Below, piece by piece: positions 7,629 through 15,108 of a stretch of DNA of 34,556 bases. The notes beneath the pieces were generated by a model. The model did not search any database and was not told the DNA's origin. It worked only from the letters and a program-made list of their open reading frames with translations. Both the position numbers and the translations under genes were made by a program. Within the stretch, counting starts at the first letter, position 1, and the number at the start of each line of letters is the position of its first letter. This DNA comes from Crocinitomicaceae bacterium (GTDB taxonomy: Bacteria; Bacteroidota; Bacteroidia; Flavobacteriales_D; Crocinitomicaceae): assembly GCA_023264075.1 (NCBI GenBank), contig JALQTG010000267.1, forward strand, positions 1 through 34,556, read 5' to 3'.

Positions 7629-8315
7629 TTATTCAATAATGATTTGAACATTCGAACCAATGCGTTCTACCAAAATATCGTAAATGTCTGTATTAACATT
7701 CGGAGAAATAAGCAGTGTCTGTACCCCGGCCACTTCGGTAAGTTGCGCGTCATCCATTTGACTCATTGAGATAGTCTGAAACCAATACGACGGATCAAAA
7801 GTAACTTTCGCTGTGGCTGGAACGCCTTCAACTAAATCAATCTCCACTTCGCCTTGCGAATTTTTCGCGAGCTTGTCATAAAATTCAATTATCTCAACCT
7901 CGACAATAACTGGCAACACGGTACCGCCGGTATTTGTATAGCTCCCAACAATTCTGTTTTGTTGACCCCCTATTCCTTCTGTGCTAAAGTCGATTCGAGC
8001 CGCAGTATAAGTGCCTTGAGGAACATCAAACTTCAATTGACTATTCACTTGCGAAGAGTTCAAGTCAACCAAAAGTCCATTCTCAAATTCTGATTCAAAA
8101 TAAACGTCATCACCTTGAATCCGCTGTCCGTCAAAATGAACACTTTCAAAAAGAATTTGACCGCCAGAAAATACTAGGTTGCCATTCATGATTTCGGTAG
8201 TATTAAGATTGACAGTAAAACCAAGTTCTGTTGGCTTTTTCCACTTCGACTTATTACACCCGAAAAGAACGAAAGCAAAACCAAGCGCTAACAAAATTAT
8301 ACCCGCTTTTTTCAT
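7629..8315 (-). CDS. Lipoprotein heading the ECF sigma operon (unknown function)
   Basis: I place the start at the ATG at 8315, giving a 228-residue precursor with a clear lipoprotein signal: MKKAGIILLALGFAFVLFGC with C20 at the lipobox. The open frame extends 51 codons upstream, but that stretch covers the promoter-like element and gives no sensible N-terminus. The mature protein is beta-rich (ELGFTVNLNTTEIMNGNLVF, VPQGTYTAARIDFSTEGIGG, ATAKVTFDPSYWFQTI, GVQTLLISPNVNTDIYDILV) and resembles uncharacterised flavobacterial lipoproteins. It is the first gene of the unit with the sigma factor and barrel protein and shares their promoter, so it may sense or buffer an envelope signal, or be an output of the response. 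Outer-membrane location is probable. Confidence 0.85.
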   Translation of the reverse strand: MKKAGIILLALGFAFVLFGCNKSKWKKPTELGFTVNLNTTEIMNGNLVFSGGQILFESVHFDGQRIQGDDVYFESEFENGLLVDLNSSQVNSQLKFDVPQGTYTAARIDFSTEGIGGQQNRIVGSYTNTGGTVLPVIVEVEIIEFYDKLAKNSQGEVEIDLVEGVPATAKVTFDPSYWFQTISMSQMDDAQLTEVAGVQTLLISPNVNTDIYDILVERIGSNVQIIIE

Positions 8316-8341
8316 AATTCGAACCAGCATCATAATAATAA

Positions 8342-8370
8342 GATGAAACTCGACACCATTTGGTTGGAAA
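8342..8370 (-). promoter_or_regulatory. Putative autoregulated ECF sigma promoter of the sigma operon
   Basis: The minus strand has TTTCCAACC (8362-8370), a 15-base spacer and TCATC (8342-8346), followed by TTAT. The -10 element ends 26 bases before the ATG at 8315. Element sequence, spacer and leader length match the site at 5479-5507, while the spacers themselves are unrelated in sequence. I infer autoregulation by the sigma factor encoded in this operon. Confidence 0.6.
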
Positions 8371-8537
8371 GAGTGTAAAAAAATCATTTTAAACTTTTTA
8401 AACAACATTGACATCATATCGCTCACAAGATGCCCTCCCCAAACATTTACCACTTCGTTTTGAACCATACAACTTCCTATGATGAATAAAAATAGAGATA
8501 ATGTCTACTTTTCAATTCGTCTATGTCTGAATAGTTT

Positions 8538-8545
8538 TATTTTTG
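8538..8545 (+). promoter_or_regulatory. Bacteroidota -7 promoter box (TATTTTTG) of serS
   Basis: TATTTTTG fits TAnnTTTG and lies 16 bases before the serS ATG, implying a short leader. No clear -33 TTG is visible at the expected distance. Confidence 0.45.
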
Positions 8546-8561
8546 CTCGAAAATTCATGTT

Positions 8562-9833
8562 ATGTTGGAAATTACACGTATTCGCGCTGAAAAAGATGCT
8601 ATTATTGGAGGATTGAAAAAGCGCGCGGTAGATTATTCTAAAGAAATCGAAGCGATTATCGCTGCCGATGAACAATGGAGAGTCGTGAAAACAGAGCTTG
8701 AATCCATTCAGGCTGAAAGCAATCAAATTTCCAAAGAAATCGGTTTACTTTTCAAGCAAGGTAAAACTGCTGAGGCAAATGCAGCGAAAGAACAAACAAC
8801 CGTATTAAAAGAAAAAGAACAAACGTTACGCGAAGTCGTTACTGAATGGGAACGTAAAATTACCGACCTTTTATACCAAGTCCCCAACGTACCACTAACC
8901 ACAGTACCAGCAGGAAAATCAGAAGCAGACAACGAAGTTGTAGAAGAAGTTGGATCAAAGGTTGTTTTTACTGGTGAAGCATTACCCCATTGGGAATTGG
9001 CCGATAAATACAACTTGATCGATTTTGAAATGGGTGTTAAAGTCACAGGGGCGGGATTTCCATTTTATACTGGAAAAGGAGCGAAGTTACAGCGCGCACT
9101 GATCAATTATTTCTTAAATGAAGCTGAAAAAGCGGGGTATGAAGAATTCATACCACCACTTTTAGTGAACGAAGATTCGGGGATTGGAACAGGGCAGTTA
9201 CCGGATAAAGAGGGGCAGATGTACCACGCAACGATAGATAATTTCTATTTAATTCCAACTGCTGAAGTACCGCTCACCAACATGTATCGAGATGTCATTT
9301 TACCGAACGAGGATTTTTCGATAAAAATTACCGGCTATACACCGTGTTTCAGAAGAGAGGCCGGTTCTTATGGTAGAGATGTACGCGGGCTTAACCGGCT
9401 ACACCAATTTGACAAAGTGGAAATAGTTCGTGTGGAACATCCAAAAAATTCCTTAGCGGCATTGGACGAAATGGTTCAACATGTAAAAAGCCTACTCGAA
9501 AGTTTGGGGCTTCATTACCGTATTTTACGCTTATGCGGTGGGGATATGGGATTCACATCAGCGATCACCTATGATTTTGAAGTGTACTCTGCTGCACAAG
9601 AGCGTTGGTTAGAAGTGAGTTCCGTTTCACTCTTTGAAACATTCCAAGCAAACCGACTCAAGCTACGATTCAAAACTGAAAGCAAGAAAACCCAGTTGTG
9701 TCACACTTTAAATGGAAGTGCTTTAGCATTACCAAGAATAGTTGCGGCATTGTTGGAGAATCACCAAACACCAGAAGGGATTAAAATTCCAGCTTGTCTA
9801 GTTCCTTACACCGGGTTTGAGTGGATTAAATAG
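8562..9833 (+). CDS. serS: Seryl-tRNA synthetase
   Basis: This class II aminoacyl-tRNA synthetase charges tRNA-Ser (and tRNA-Sec where present) with serine. The 423-residue length is normal. The N-terminal 110 residues form the long helical arm (coiled coil) that grips the tRNA variable arm. The class II core follows, with the serine-site segment LIPTAEVPLTNMY, motif 2 starting near C262 (CFRREAGSYGRDVRGLNRLH) and motif 3 near residues 383-397 (LNGSALALPRIVAALLENHQ). The gene is monocistronic, with a -7 box upstream and repeat-like DNA downstream. It is transcribed away from the sigma-factor operon. Confidence 0.98.
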   Translation: MLEITRIRAEKDAIIGGLKKRAVDYSKEIEAIIAADEQWRVVKTELESIQAESNQISKEIGLLFKQGKTAEANAAKEQTTVLKEKEQTLREVVTEWERKITDLLYQVPNVPLTTVPAGKSEADNEVVEEVGSKVVFTGEALPHWELADKYNLIDFEMGVKVTGAGFPFYTGKGAKLQRALINYFLNEAEKAGYEEFIPPLLVNEDSGIGTGQLPDKEGQMYHATIDNFYLIPTAEVPLTNMYRDVILPNEDFSIKITGYTPCFRREAGSYGRDVRGLNRLHQFDKVEIVRVEHPKNSLAALDEMVQHVKSLLESLGLHYRILRLCGGDMGFTSAITYDFEVYSAAQERWLEVSSVSLFETFQANRLKLRFKTESKKTQLCHTLNGSALALPRIVAALLENHQTPEGIKIPACLVPYTGFEWIK

Positions 9834-9912
9834 ACGGTTTCTGTGAGGGTGAGAAAGTGAAAAACTGGAAGTTTAAAGACATGCTCGCTTCAAAGCAGCA
9901 AAATAATTTCAG

Positions 9913-9944
9913 GACTTTTGACTTTTTTACTTTTGACTTTCGAC
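9913..9944 (+). repeat. Short tandem-like GACTTTT repeat in the serS-ompA gap
   Basis: The 117-base gap between serS and the OmpA-family gene holds GACTTTT at 9913, GACTTTTTT at 9920, ACTTTTGACTTTCGACT at 9930 and no gene. The GACTTT(T/C) unit recurs four times with variable length. Intergenic runs of this kind occur in Flavobacteriia. No function is evident. Confidence 0.5.
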
Positions 9945-9950
9945 TAAAAA

Positions 9951-10916
9951 CTACTGATTGGCAATTATCTTAAACAATTCATCTAAGTTAGGTGCAATAA
10001 TCACTTCTATTCTTCGATTTTTTGCCTTGTCAAATTCATCTACCGGATGGTATTCTGAACGTCCCGCAGCTGTCAAAATCATTGGATTAATGGAACTATT
10101 AGCGGTCATGATATTAACAACCGAAGTCGCTCTCAATACAGATAATTCCCAATTGTCTTTTGGATGAGACTTACTATTTAAACCATCCGTATCGGTATGT
10201 CCTTCGACAATAATTTCTAGGTCAGTTTCTCCCTCAATCGCTTTAGCTAACTGAACCACGGCTGATTTCCCCTCTGGCTCTACAATCGTGCTGCCTGAGG
10301 CAAATAGAAGCTTTGCCTCTAAACTCACGTAAATTTTTCCATCGCGCTCTTCAACTGTTAGACCTTTGTCTGCAAATCCGCGTAACGCTTGAGCGATTCT
10401 TTGTTTTAATTCCCTAACAGATTGATCTTTACGAGCAATCAACTCTTCAAGTTCGCGAACACGCGCCTCACGGTCCTCCAACAAGCGTTGTTTGTTTAAT
10501 AATTCTTTTTCAAGTGCCATCAATGCATCTTCTTTACGCTGGGTTTCAATAATTTTAGCTTCCAAATCTGCCTGCATACGTGCAACCTCTCGTGCATCTC
10601 TGTTCTTAATTTTCTCCAACTGATCTTCCAAAGCATCGCACGAACTTTTGATTTTAGAACATTCTGCTTGGAGTGAACGATATTCGTGGCCCATGTCGAG
10701 CGTATCCTTTCTTAACGATGCGAGTTCCTTATTCATAGTTTCCATGCGAGCCTCTAGGGTCTTTGCCTTTGCTTCAAAATCTAATGATGAAGACTTGAAT
10801 TTGGCTAATTCCTCAGAGCATGTTTTTTCTTTTTCCAGCAATTCGTTGTATTTCTTAGCAGGAACACAAGCCGTGGCCAATATCGCTATCAATGTAAAAA
10901 AAACCAATGTTTTCAT
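9951..10916 (-). CDS. OmpA-family lipoprotein with long coiled coil
   Basis: I use the ATG at 10916, which gives a proper lipoprotein signal (MKTLVFFTLIAILATAC, lipid cysteine C17); the open frame continues 14 codons upstream without a signal-like start. The 321-residue protein is tethered to the outer membrane. Residues about 20-190 are a long charged heptad-like coiled coil. The C-terminal domain of about 120 residues is OmpA-like and binds peptidoglycan: LFASGSTIVEPEGKSAV, then IIVEGHTDTDGLNSK and NRRIEVIIAPN. It probably links outer membrane and cell wall. Pal is shorter and lacks such a coiled coil, so I avoid that name. The gene is alone on its strand here, separated from mgtE by a long inverted repeat. 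Confidence 0.88.
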   Translation of the reverse strand: MKTLVFFTLIAILATACVPAKKYNELLEKEKTCSEELAKFKSSSLDFEAKAKTLEARMETMNKELASLRKDTLDMGHEYRSLQAECSKIKSSCDALEDQLEKIKNRDAREVARMQADLEAKIIETQRKEDALMALEKELLNKQRLLEDREARVRELEELIARKDQSVRELKQRIAQALRGFADKGLTVEERDGKIYVSLEAKLLFASGSTIVEPEGKSAVVQLAKAIEGETDLEIIVEGHTDTDGLNSKSHPKDNWELSVLRATSVVNIMTANSSINPMILTAAGRSEYHPVDEFDKAKNRRIEVIIAPNLDELFKIIANQ

Positions 10917-11022
10917 CTTTGTTCGTATTAAGTGTACTCCAACAACAAAGTTCAGCATACTTATTCCAATTAGGTAAAAGTATTCACGAAATTTTAAACA
11001 ATGGGTTATGGAAAAGAGTAGT

Positions 11023-11118
11023 GCTCCCTTCGGCTCCGCTCAGTCAGCGTAGAGCTCCGAACAGTTAATTCTACATTGATTAAGCGGAAACCGCTAACTG
11101 AGCGGAGCCGAAGGGAGC
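11023..11118. repeat. Long inverted repeat between mgtE and the OmpA-family gene
   Basis: Two 27-base arms (11023-11049 and 11092-11118) are reverse complements with one mismatch, separated by 42 bases. The core is GGCTCCGCTCAGT / ACTGAGCGGAGCC, GC-rich against its surroundings. The right arm ends one base before the mgtE stop codon (11119-11121). There is no T-tract after the stem, so it is not a classical terminator, but the RNA could fold and protect or end the mgtE transcript. A smaller AGCGG-AAA-CCGCT hairpin sits in the loop near the right arm. Confidence 0.85.
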
Positions 11119-12468
11119 CTATATCCCGAAAATGAGCATACCCATTGAAAAGTAAATAAACAACCCCACAACATCATTCATTGTAGTGATAAAGGGGCCG
11201 GTTGCCACGGCTGGATCCACCCCGTATTTATCCAAAACTAAAGGAATAAGGGCACCAAAAATAGCCGCAATAATGATGACTGTAAATAACGCTAAAGAAA
11301 CGGTTAATCCGAGTAACGGGGTTTCTAAAAGCCATGTTATTAGAAATATAACTACACTACATATGAATGCGTTCAACAAACCTAATAACGCTTCCTTTTT
11401 AACTCTGGCGAGGATACTACTGAATTGGTTCGAGCCGTTTGCCAACGATTGCACCACTACCGCACTCGATTGCACACCGACATTTCCCCCCATTGCTGCC
11501 ACCAAAGGAATAAAAAATGCAAGCGCTGGGATTTGTCCTATTTGTAATTCAAAATTTCCAATGACTTGTGCCCCTAAAATCCCCCCAAACATACCAATGA
11601 ACAACCACGGCAGCCTGGCGCGAGATAAGCGCCAAATGCTTGCTCCGGCTTCTACGCTTTCGGAAATACCTGAGGCCATCTGAAAGTCCTTCTCTGCCTC
11701 TTCACGGATGACATCGACGATATCATCGATGGTAATTCTCCCTACTAATTTTTTTTGTAAGTCTACTACAGGAATAGAAACCAAGTCATACTTGTCCATT
11801 ATGCGCGCTACTTCCTCAGCCTCCATGCTAGTTGGCACGGAAATAATATTCTCTTCTTGACACAAATCTCGAATTCTGGTCTTTGGACTCGAAAACAACA
11901 ATGATTTTAAGGATAAAACACCTACTAAATGATCTTGGCTATCCACTACATAAATAGTGTAGACCTTTTCCACCTCTTCCGCTTGTCTGCGCAATTCAAT
12001 AACACATCGATTCACCGGCCAATCTTCGCGTGCCTTGATGTATTCTTTTTGCATTAATCCCCCGGCGGAATCTTCATCATAGTTTAAGAGATCAACAATC
12101 GAAGCGGCGTCCTCTTCATCCATCTCCCCTATAATCTCTAATTGGCGATCGAGCGATAATTCACCTAAAATATCCGCTGCATCATCTGAATCGAGATTCT
12201 CCAGTTGATTTGCAATTTCTTTAGCTGTGAGCGATTCTACAAAACGTTCTCGAACGTCTTCTTCCAATTCGAGAAGCACATCCGCCTGCTGATCTTCGTC
12301 AAGATGCGAATAAATGAACTTCGCCTCCTCTAACTCTAACTCATCAATGATCTCTGCAATGTCAGCTGCATGAAGTAAAATAACGCGCTGGTCAATATAT
12401 GCAGTATTGCTTAACGCAATCGCCTCGCGAATTTCTTCCAAGAACTCTTTGGTTAATTCATACCGCAT
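11119..12468 (-). CDS. mgtE: Magnesium transporter MgtE
   Basis: MgtE is a homodimeric Mg2+ channel of the inner membrane gated by cytosolic Mg2+. The protein has the N domain (SHLDEDQQADVLLELEE, SDDAADILGEL), two CBS domains (LVGVLSLKSLL and YDLVSIPVVDLQKKLVGRIT, ending DDIVDVIREE) and five membrane helices with the Mg-site segment VATGPFITTMNDVVG near the end. I start at the ATG at 12468 (MRYELTKEF, 449 residues): the frame runs to a TTG at 12486, but a TAACTTTG -7 box occupies 12484-12491, so the upstream start would lie in the promoter. Length and domain order match the family. The 3' end abuts the inverted repeat. Confidence 0.95.
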   Translation of the reverse strand: MRYELTKEFLEEIREAIALSNTAYIDQRVILLHAADIAEIIDELELEEAKFIYSHLDEDQQADVLLELEEDVRERFVESLTAKEIANQLENLDSDDAADILGELSLDRQLEIIGEMDEEDAASIVDLLNYDEDSAGGLMQKEYIKAREDWPVNRCVIELRRQAEEVEKVYTIYVVDSQDHLVGVLSLKSLLFSSPKTRIRDLCQEENIISVPTSMEAEEVARIMDKYDLVSIPVVDLQKKLVGRITIDDIVDVIREEAEKDFQMASGISESVEAGASIWRLSRARLPWLFIGMFGGILGAQVIGNFELQIGQIPALAFFIPLVAAMGGNVGVQSSAVVVQSLANGSNQFSSILARVKKEALLGLLNAFICSVVIFLITWLLETPLLGLTVSLALFTVIIIAAIFGALIPLVLDKYGVDPAVATGPFITTMNDVVGLFIYFSMGMLIFGI

Positions 12469-12483
12469 GAGGAAATTTTTCGG

Positions 12484-12491
12484 CAAAGTTA
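12484..12491 (-). promoter_or_regulatory. Bacteroidota -7 promoter box (TAACTTTG) of mgtE
   Basis: The minus strand reads TAACTTTG, a perfect TAnnTTTG, 15 bases before the mgtE ATG at 12468. It supports that ATG over the upstream TTG. Confidence 0.6.
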
Positions 12492-12524
12492 CGAAAGAAA
12501 TGTTGGAAGGGAAATTATTTTAAC

Positions 12525-12659
12525 TTGGCAATTCGACAATGTGCTAATTCGACAATGTATCCATTAAGATTTTAGCCCTGAGGTGGTATTCTTTTTCATG
12601 AAACAATTCACACATTAACATCAAGATCAAACGACCAATGGCAAGTTGTCGAATTCCGC
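12525..12659. repeat. AATTCGACAATGT direct and inverted repeats in the mgtE-rsmA gap
   Basis: AATTCGACAATGT occurs twice in direct orientation (12530-12542 and 12546-12558), 16 bases apart. Its complement TTGTCGAATT recurs at 12646-12655. The outer parts TTGGCAATTCGACAA and TTGTCGAATTCCGCC form an imperfect long inverted repeat. The 217-base gap holds no gene beyond the mgtE promoter. It could be a small mobile repeat or a structured RNA segment downstream of rsmA; nothing more can be said. Confidence 0.6.
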
Positions 12660-12685
12660 CAACGAATGAACATTCAATTGGCACA

Positions 12686-13462
12686 TTAAATTTTACGCTC
12701 CAAATAGCAGGTCAATTCAATAAAATCATCCACTGCAAGGCGCTCTGCACGCAATTCAAAAAACGGATGGTTTAACGGAGCTACATCCACAAGAACCTTC
12801 AACCCATTTCGAATTGTTTTTCGACGCTGATTAAACGTTGCCTTTACCACTTGGATGAAAAACGTTTCATCACACGGCAGCGTTGTTCTCTCATTTCGAG
12901 TACAACGAATTACTCCTGATTTCACTTTGGGGGGAGGATTGAACACATGTTCGTCTACTGTAAAACAGTATTCAATATCATAATAGGTTTGTAACAATAC
13001 GCTTAAAATACCATACGCCTTCGATCCGGGTTTCTCAGCTACACGCACCGCCACTTCTTTTTGAAACATCCCCATTATTTCAGGGATTTGATTACGATAT
13101 TCAATGCATTTGAAGAGAATTTGGGAAGAAATGTTATATGGAAAATTTCCAACAACTCCGAAGCTGCCTTTACCCATCAATGCGATCAAATCCGTCTTGA
13201 GAAAATCAGTAGCATAAATTTTATTCTTCAATCCTGGGAAGTGCTCTTTCAAATATGCGACAGAATCTCTATCTATTTCCATCACGTGAACGTCTAGCTC
13301 CTTGCTTTGTAGCAAAAATTCAGTGAGTGCACCCATTCCCGGACCAATTTCTAGGACTTTTGTACACCCTTCATGCCCCAGGTACTGATTTGCAATTTTC
13401 TTACAGATATTTTTATCCGATAAAAAATGCTGGCCGAGGTGCTTCTTTGCTCTTACATTCAT
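12686..13462 (-). CDS. rsmA: 16S rRNA dimethyladenosine transferase (KsgA/RsmA)
   Basis: RsmA dimethylates the two adjacent adenosines in the helix 45 loop of 16S rRNA during 30S maturation, using S-adenosylmethionine. The 258-residue protein starts with KKHLGQHFLSDKNICKKIA, has the SAM-binding loop LEIGPGMGALTEF (37-49), the acidic ribose-binding residue in VMEIDRDS, and the catalytic NFPYNISS motif near residue 105. The C-terminal segment has VFNPPPKVKSGVIRC and FNQRRKTIRNGLK, both typical of KsgA. Its ATG overlaps the DUF4286 stop in an ATGA junction, so the two are translated in a coupled way from the promoter near 13781. Confidence 0.97.
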   Translation of the reverse strand: MNVRAKKHLGQHFLSDKNICKKIANQYLGHEGCTKVLEIGPGMGALTEFLLQSKELDVHVMEIDRDSVAYLKEHFPGLKNKIYATDFLKTDLIALMGKGSFGVVGNFPYNISSQILFKCIEYRNQIPEIMGMFQKEVAVRVAEKPGSKAYGILSVLLQTYYDIEYCFTVDEHVFNPPPKVKSGVIRCTRNERTTLPCDETFFIQVVKATFNQRRKTIRNGLKVLVDVAPLNHPFFELRAERLAVDDFIELTCYLERKI

Positions 13463-13776
13463 TCGTGATTGAATTCCTCAATAACCGAAAGTAGCGTTCT
13501 AAACGCAGCGAATTTACCAGCGAATCTTTCTGAGTGGTCTTGTTGAAGTCGAGGGGCGTGCTCCCGTTGATATTCATCATATTTTGCTTGAGAATAACAA
13601 AGGTAAGTAATTGCATATGTCAATCCTCCTTCTTCTTCCCCGTGCACCCGAGACAAGCGACTTTCTTTAAAATGGCCCGTTGCCATGACTTCCGGAATAT
13701 GTGTAGTCCGCATCCAGTTGAGCCATTCGTCTTGAACAGCAGGGTCAATTGAAACAGTAACGTTGTAAAGAATCAT
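13459..13776 (-). CDS. DUF4286 family protein
   Basis: The 105-residue cytosolic protein starts MILYNVTVSIDPAVQDEWLN and contains THIPEVMATGHF and YDEYQREHAPRLQQDHSERF, which match the small DUF4286 family found next to rsmA in many Bacteroidota. The fold is probably a ferredoxin-like (dimeric alpha-beta barrel) module. Its molecular role is not known. It is the first gene of a two-gene unit with rsmA, with a 4-base ATGA overlap, so some link to ribosome maturation is possible but not shown. A TAAATTTG box ends only four bases before the ATG. Confidence 0.88.
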   Translation of the reverse strand: MILYNVTVSIDPAVQDEWLNWMRTTHIPEVMATGHFKESRLSRVHGEEEGGLTYAITYLCYSQAKYDEYQREHAPRLQQDHSERFAGKFAAFRTLLSVIEEFNHE

Positions 13777-13780
13777 ACCG

Positions 13781-13788
13781 CAAATTTA
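13781..13788 (-). promoter_or_regulatory. -7 promoter box (TAAATTTG) of the DUF4286-rsmA unit
   Basis: The minus strand reads TAAATTTGCGGTATG: a perfect TAnnTTTG only four bases before the start codon. If used, transcription would begin at or very near the ATG, giving an almost leaderless mRNA. Confidence 0.45.
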
Positions 13789-13847
13789 TGAATTCTTCTA
13801 TCAATAGTCGCTAGAATTTTTTGTTTCTATCGTTTCAGTTATCTTAT

Positions 13848-13855
13848 TAATTTTG
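13848..13855 (+). promoter_or_regulatory. -7 promoter box (TAATTTTG) of pdxA
   Basis: TAATTTTG fits TAnnTTTG, 53 bases before the pdxA ATG. A TTTTTTG run ends 24 bases upstream, a little further than the usual -33 spacing. It is divergent from the DUF4286 box 60 bases away. Confidence 0.45.
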
Positions 13856-13908
13856 TAGTGCTCGAAAACTAGGGATTGTATTTATAGGAATGAGCAAATT
13901 TCAGAAAA

Positions 13909-15015
13909 ATGGACAGACGTAAACATAGAGAGATTGTAAAATCGGAAAGAGAACCCATACGTGTAGGGATTTCGATGGGTGATATTAATGGAATTGGTCC
14001 AGAAATAATCATTAAAGCGTTTTCCGATGTGAACATGTTGGCAGAGTGCACCCCGATTATTTATGGATCGACGAAAACCATCGCTTTCCACAAAAAAACA
14101 ATCAACGATGAAGAGTTCAACTACCATCGTATTGAGGATGCTTCGAAAGCACAACAAGGCAAAGTGAACATCGTAGCCGTGTGGCAAGAAATAGTCGACA
14201 TTAAACTTGGAGAGGCCAACGCTACTGGAGGTACATATGCATTAAAATCACTTGAAGCAGCTACAAAAGATTTAGCCAGCGGTAAAATAGATGTGCTCGT
14301 TACCGCCCCGATATCCAAAGACACGATTCAACAGGCTGGATTTGAGTTCCAGGGTCACACAGAATACTTGGCAGACATGTCTGGAGTTGATGACGCGCTG
14401 ATGATGATGGTTGCTGGAAACCTCCGTGTTGCGCTGGTTACCAGCCACATTCCTCTTAACGAAGTAGCTACGGCCATAACGAAAGATAAAATCATTGCAA
14501 AACTTAAGCAGTTTGACGCAAGTTTAAGGAAAGACTTTGGCATTATAAAGCCGCGCATTGCCGTACTCGGACTTAATCCACACGCTGGAGAGCATGGAAA
14601 ATTAGGTACAGAAGAATCAGACGTAATTATTCCCGCCATTCAACTTGCTAATAAAGACGGTGTATTATCATTTGGACCATATCCGGCAGATGGCTTTTTT
14701 GGGTCTCGAATGATTGCAGAATTTGATGGTATTCTATCCATGTACCACGACCAAGGCCTTACTGGATTCAAAACGATAGCATTCGAAGATGGTGTGAACT
14801 ATACTGCGGGGCTGCCGATTGTACGGACTTCTCCTGACCACGGTACCGCATTCGATATTGCTGGAAAAGGCATTGCATCAGAACAATCGATACGCAGTGC
14901 GATATACCTAGCCATGGACATCTACCGAATGCGTCAATTTGTGAAGGAAATTACAACAAACCCGCTACAAAACATGTCGGAAAGACGGGCTGATTCGGGA
15001 GAAAGAGAGCGTTAA
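13909..15015 (+). CDS. pdxA: 4-hydroxythreonine-4-phosphate dehydrogenase
   Basis: PdxA oxidises 4-phosphohydroxy-L-threonine with NAD in the deoxyxylulose-phosphate-dependent pathway to pyridoxal 5'-phosphate; the product decarboxylates to 3-amino-2-oxopropyl phosphate for PdxJ. The 368-residue protein has ISMGDINGIGPE (21-32), TAPISK, and the three metal-binding histidines H180 (TSHIPL), H225 (LNPHAGE) and H280 (YHDQGL), with the same 45- and 55-residue spacing as in the E. coli enzyme. TSPDHGTAFDIAGKG near residue 315 is the usual C-terminal signature. The C-terminal tail (SERRADSGERER) is basic and unconserved. No other pdx gene is nearby; the next unit has its own promoter. Confidence 0.96.
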   Translation: MDRRKHREIVKSEREPIRVGISMGDINGIGPEIIIKAFSDVNMLAECTPIIYGSTKTIAFHKKTINDEEFNYHRIEDASKAQQGKVNIVAVWQEIVDIKLGEANATGGTYALKSLEAATKDLASGKIDVLVTAPISKDTIQQAGFEFQGHTEYLADMSGVDDALMMMVAGNLRVALVTSHIPLNEVATAITKDKIIAKLKQFDASLRKDFGIIKPRIAVLGLNPHAGEHGKLGTEESDVIIPAIQLANKDGVLSFGPYPADGFFGSRMIAEFDGILSMYHDQGLTGFKTIAFEDGVNYTAGLPIVRTSPDHGTAFDIAGKGIASEQSIRSAIYLAMDIYRMRQFVKEITTNPLQNMSERRADSGERER

Positions 15016-15081
15016 GGAGAACTAACCACACCTGAATTATAATTGAAATTAAAAAAAAGTGGTGGTTACTATTTATTTTTA

Positions 15082-15089
15082 TAACTTTG
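15082..15089 (+). promoter_or_regulatory. -7 promoter box (TAACTTTG) of the DUF177-rpmF-plsX cluster
   Basis: TAACTTTG followed by CATCCCA is a perfect TAnnTTTG element 19 bases before the ATG at 15109. It probably drives the whole cluster down to accC. Confidence 0.65.
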
Positions 15090-15108
15090 CATCCCATTTT
15101 TGAACACT

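Noticed and set aside
8316..8468. 51-codon N-terminal extension of the lipoprotein before the sigma gene
   Set aside because: It covers the promoter-like element and would bury the clear lipoprotein signal peptide that starts at 8315.
11186..11683. 165-codon plus-strand ORF inside mgtE
   Set aside because: It is antisense to the conserved mgtE membrane domain and its translation looks like a shadow without any family pattern.
12469..12486. TTG start of mgtE
   Set aside because: It lies inside the TAACTTTG promoter box; the ATG at 12468 fits the family.
15021..15067. Possible hairpin between pdxA and DUF177 (AACCAC with GTGGTT)
   Set aside because: The stem is short, the loop long, and no T-run follows directly; not enough to call a terminator.
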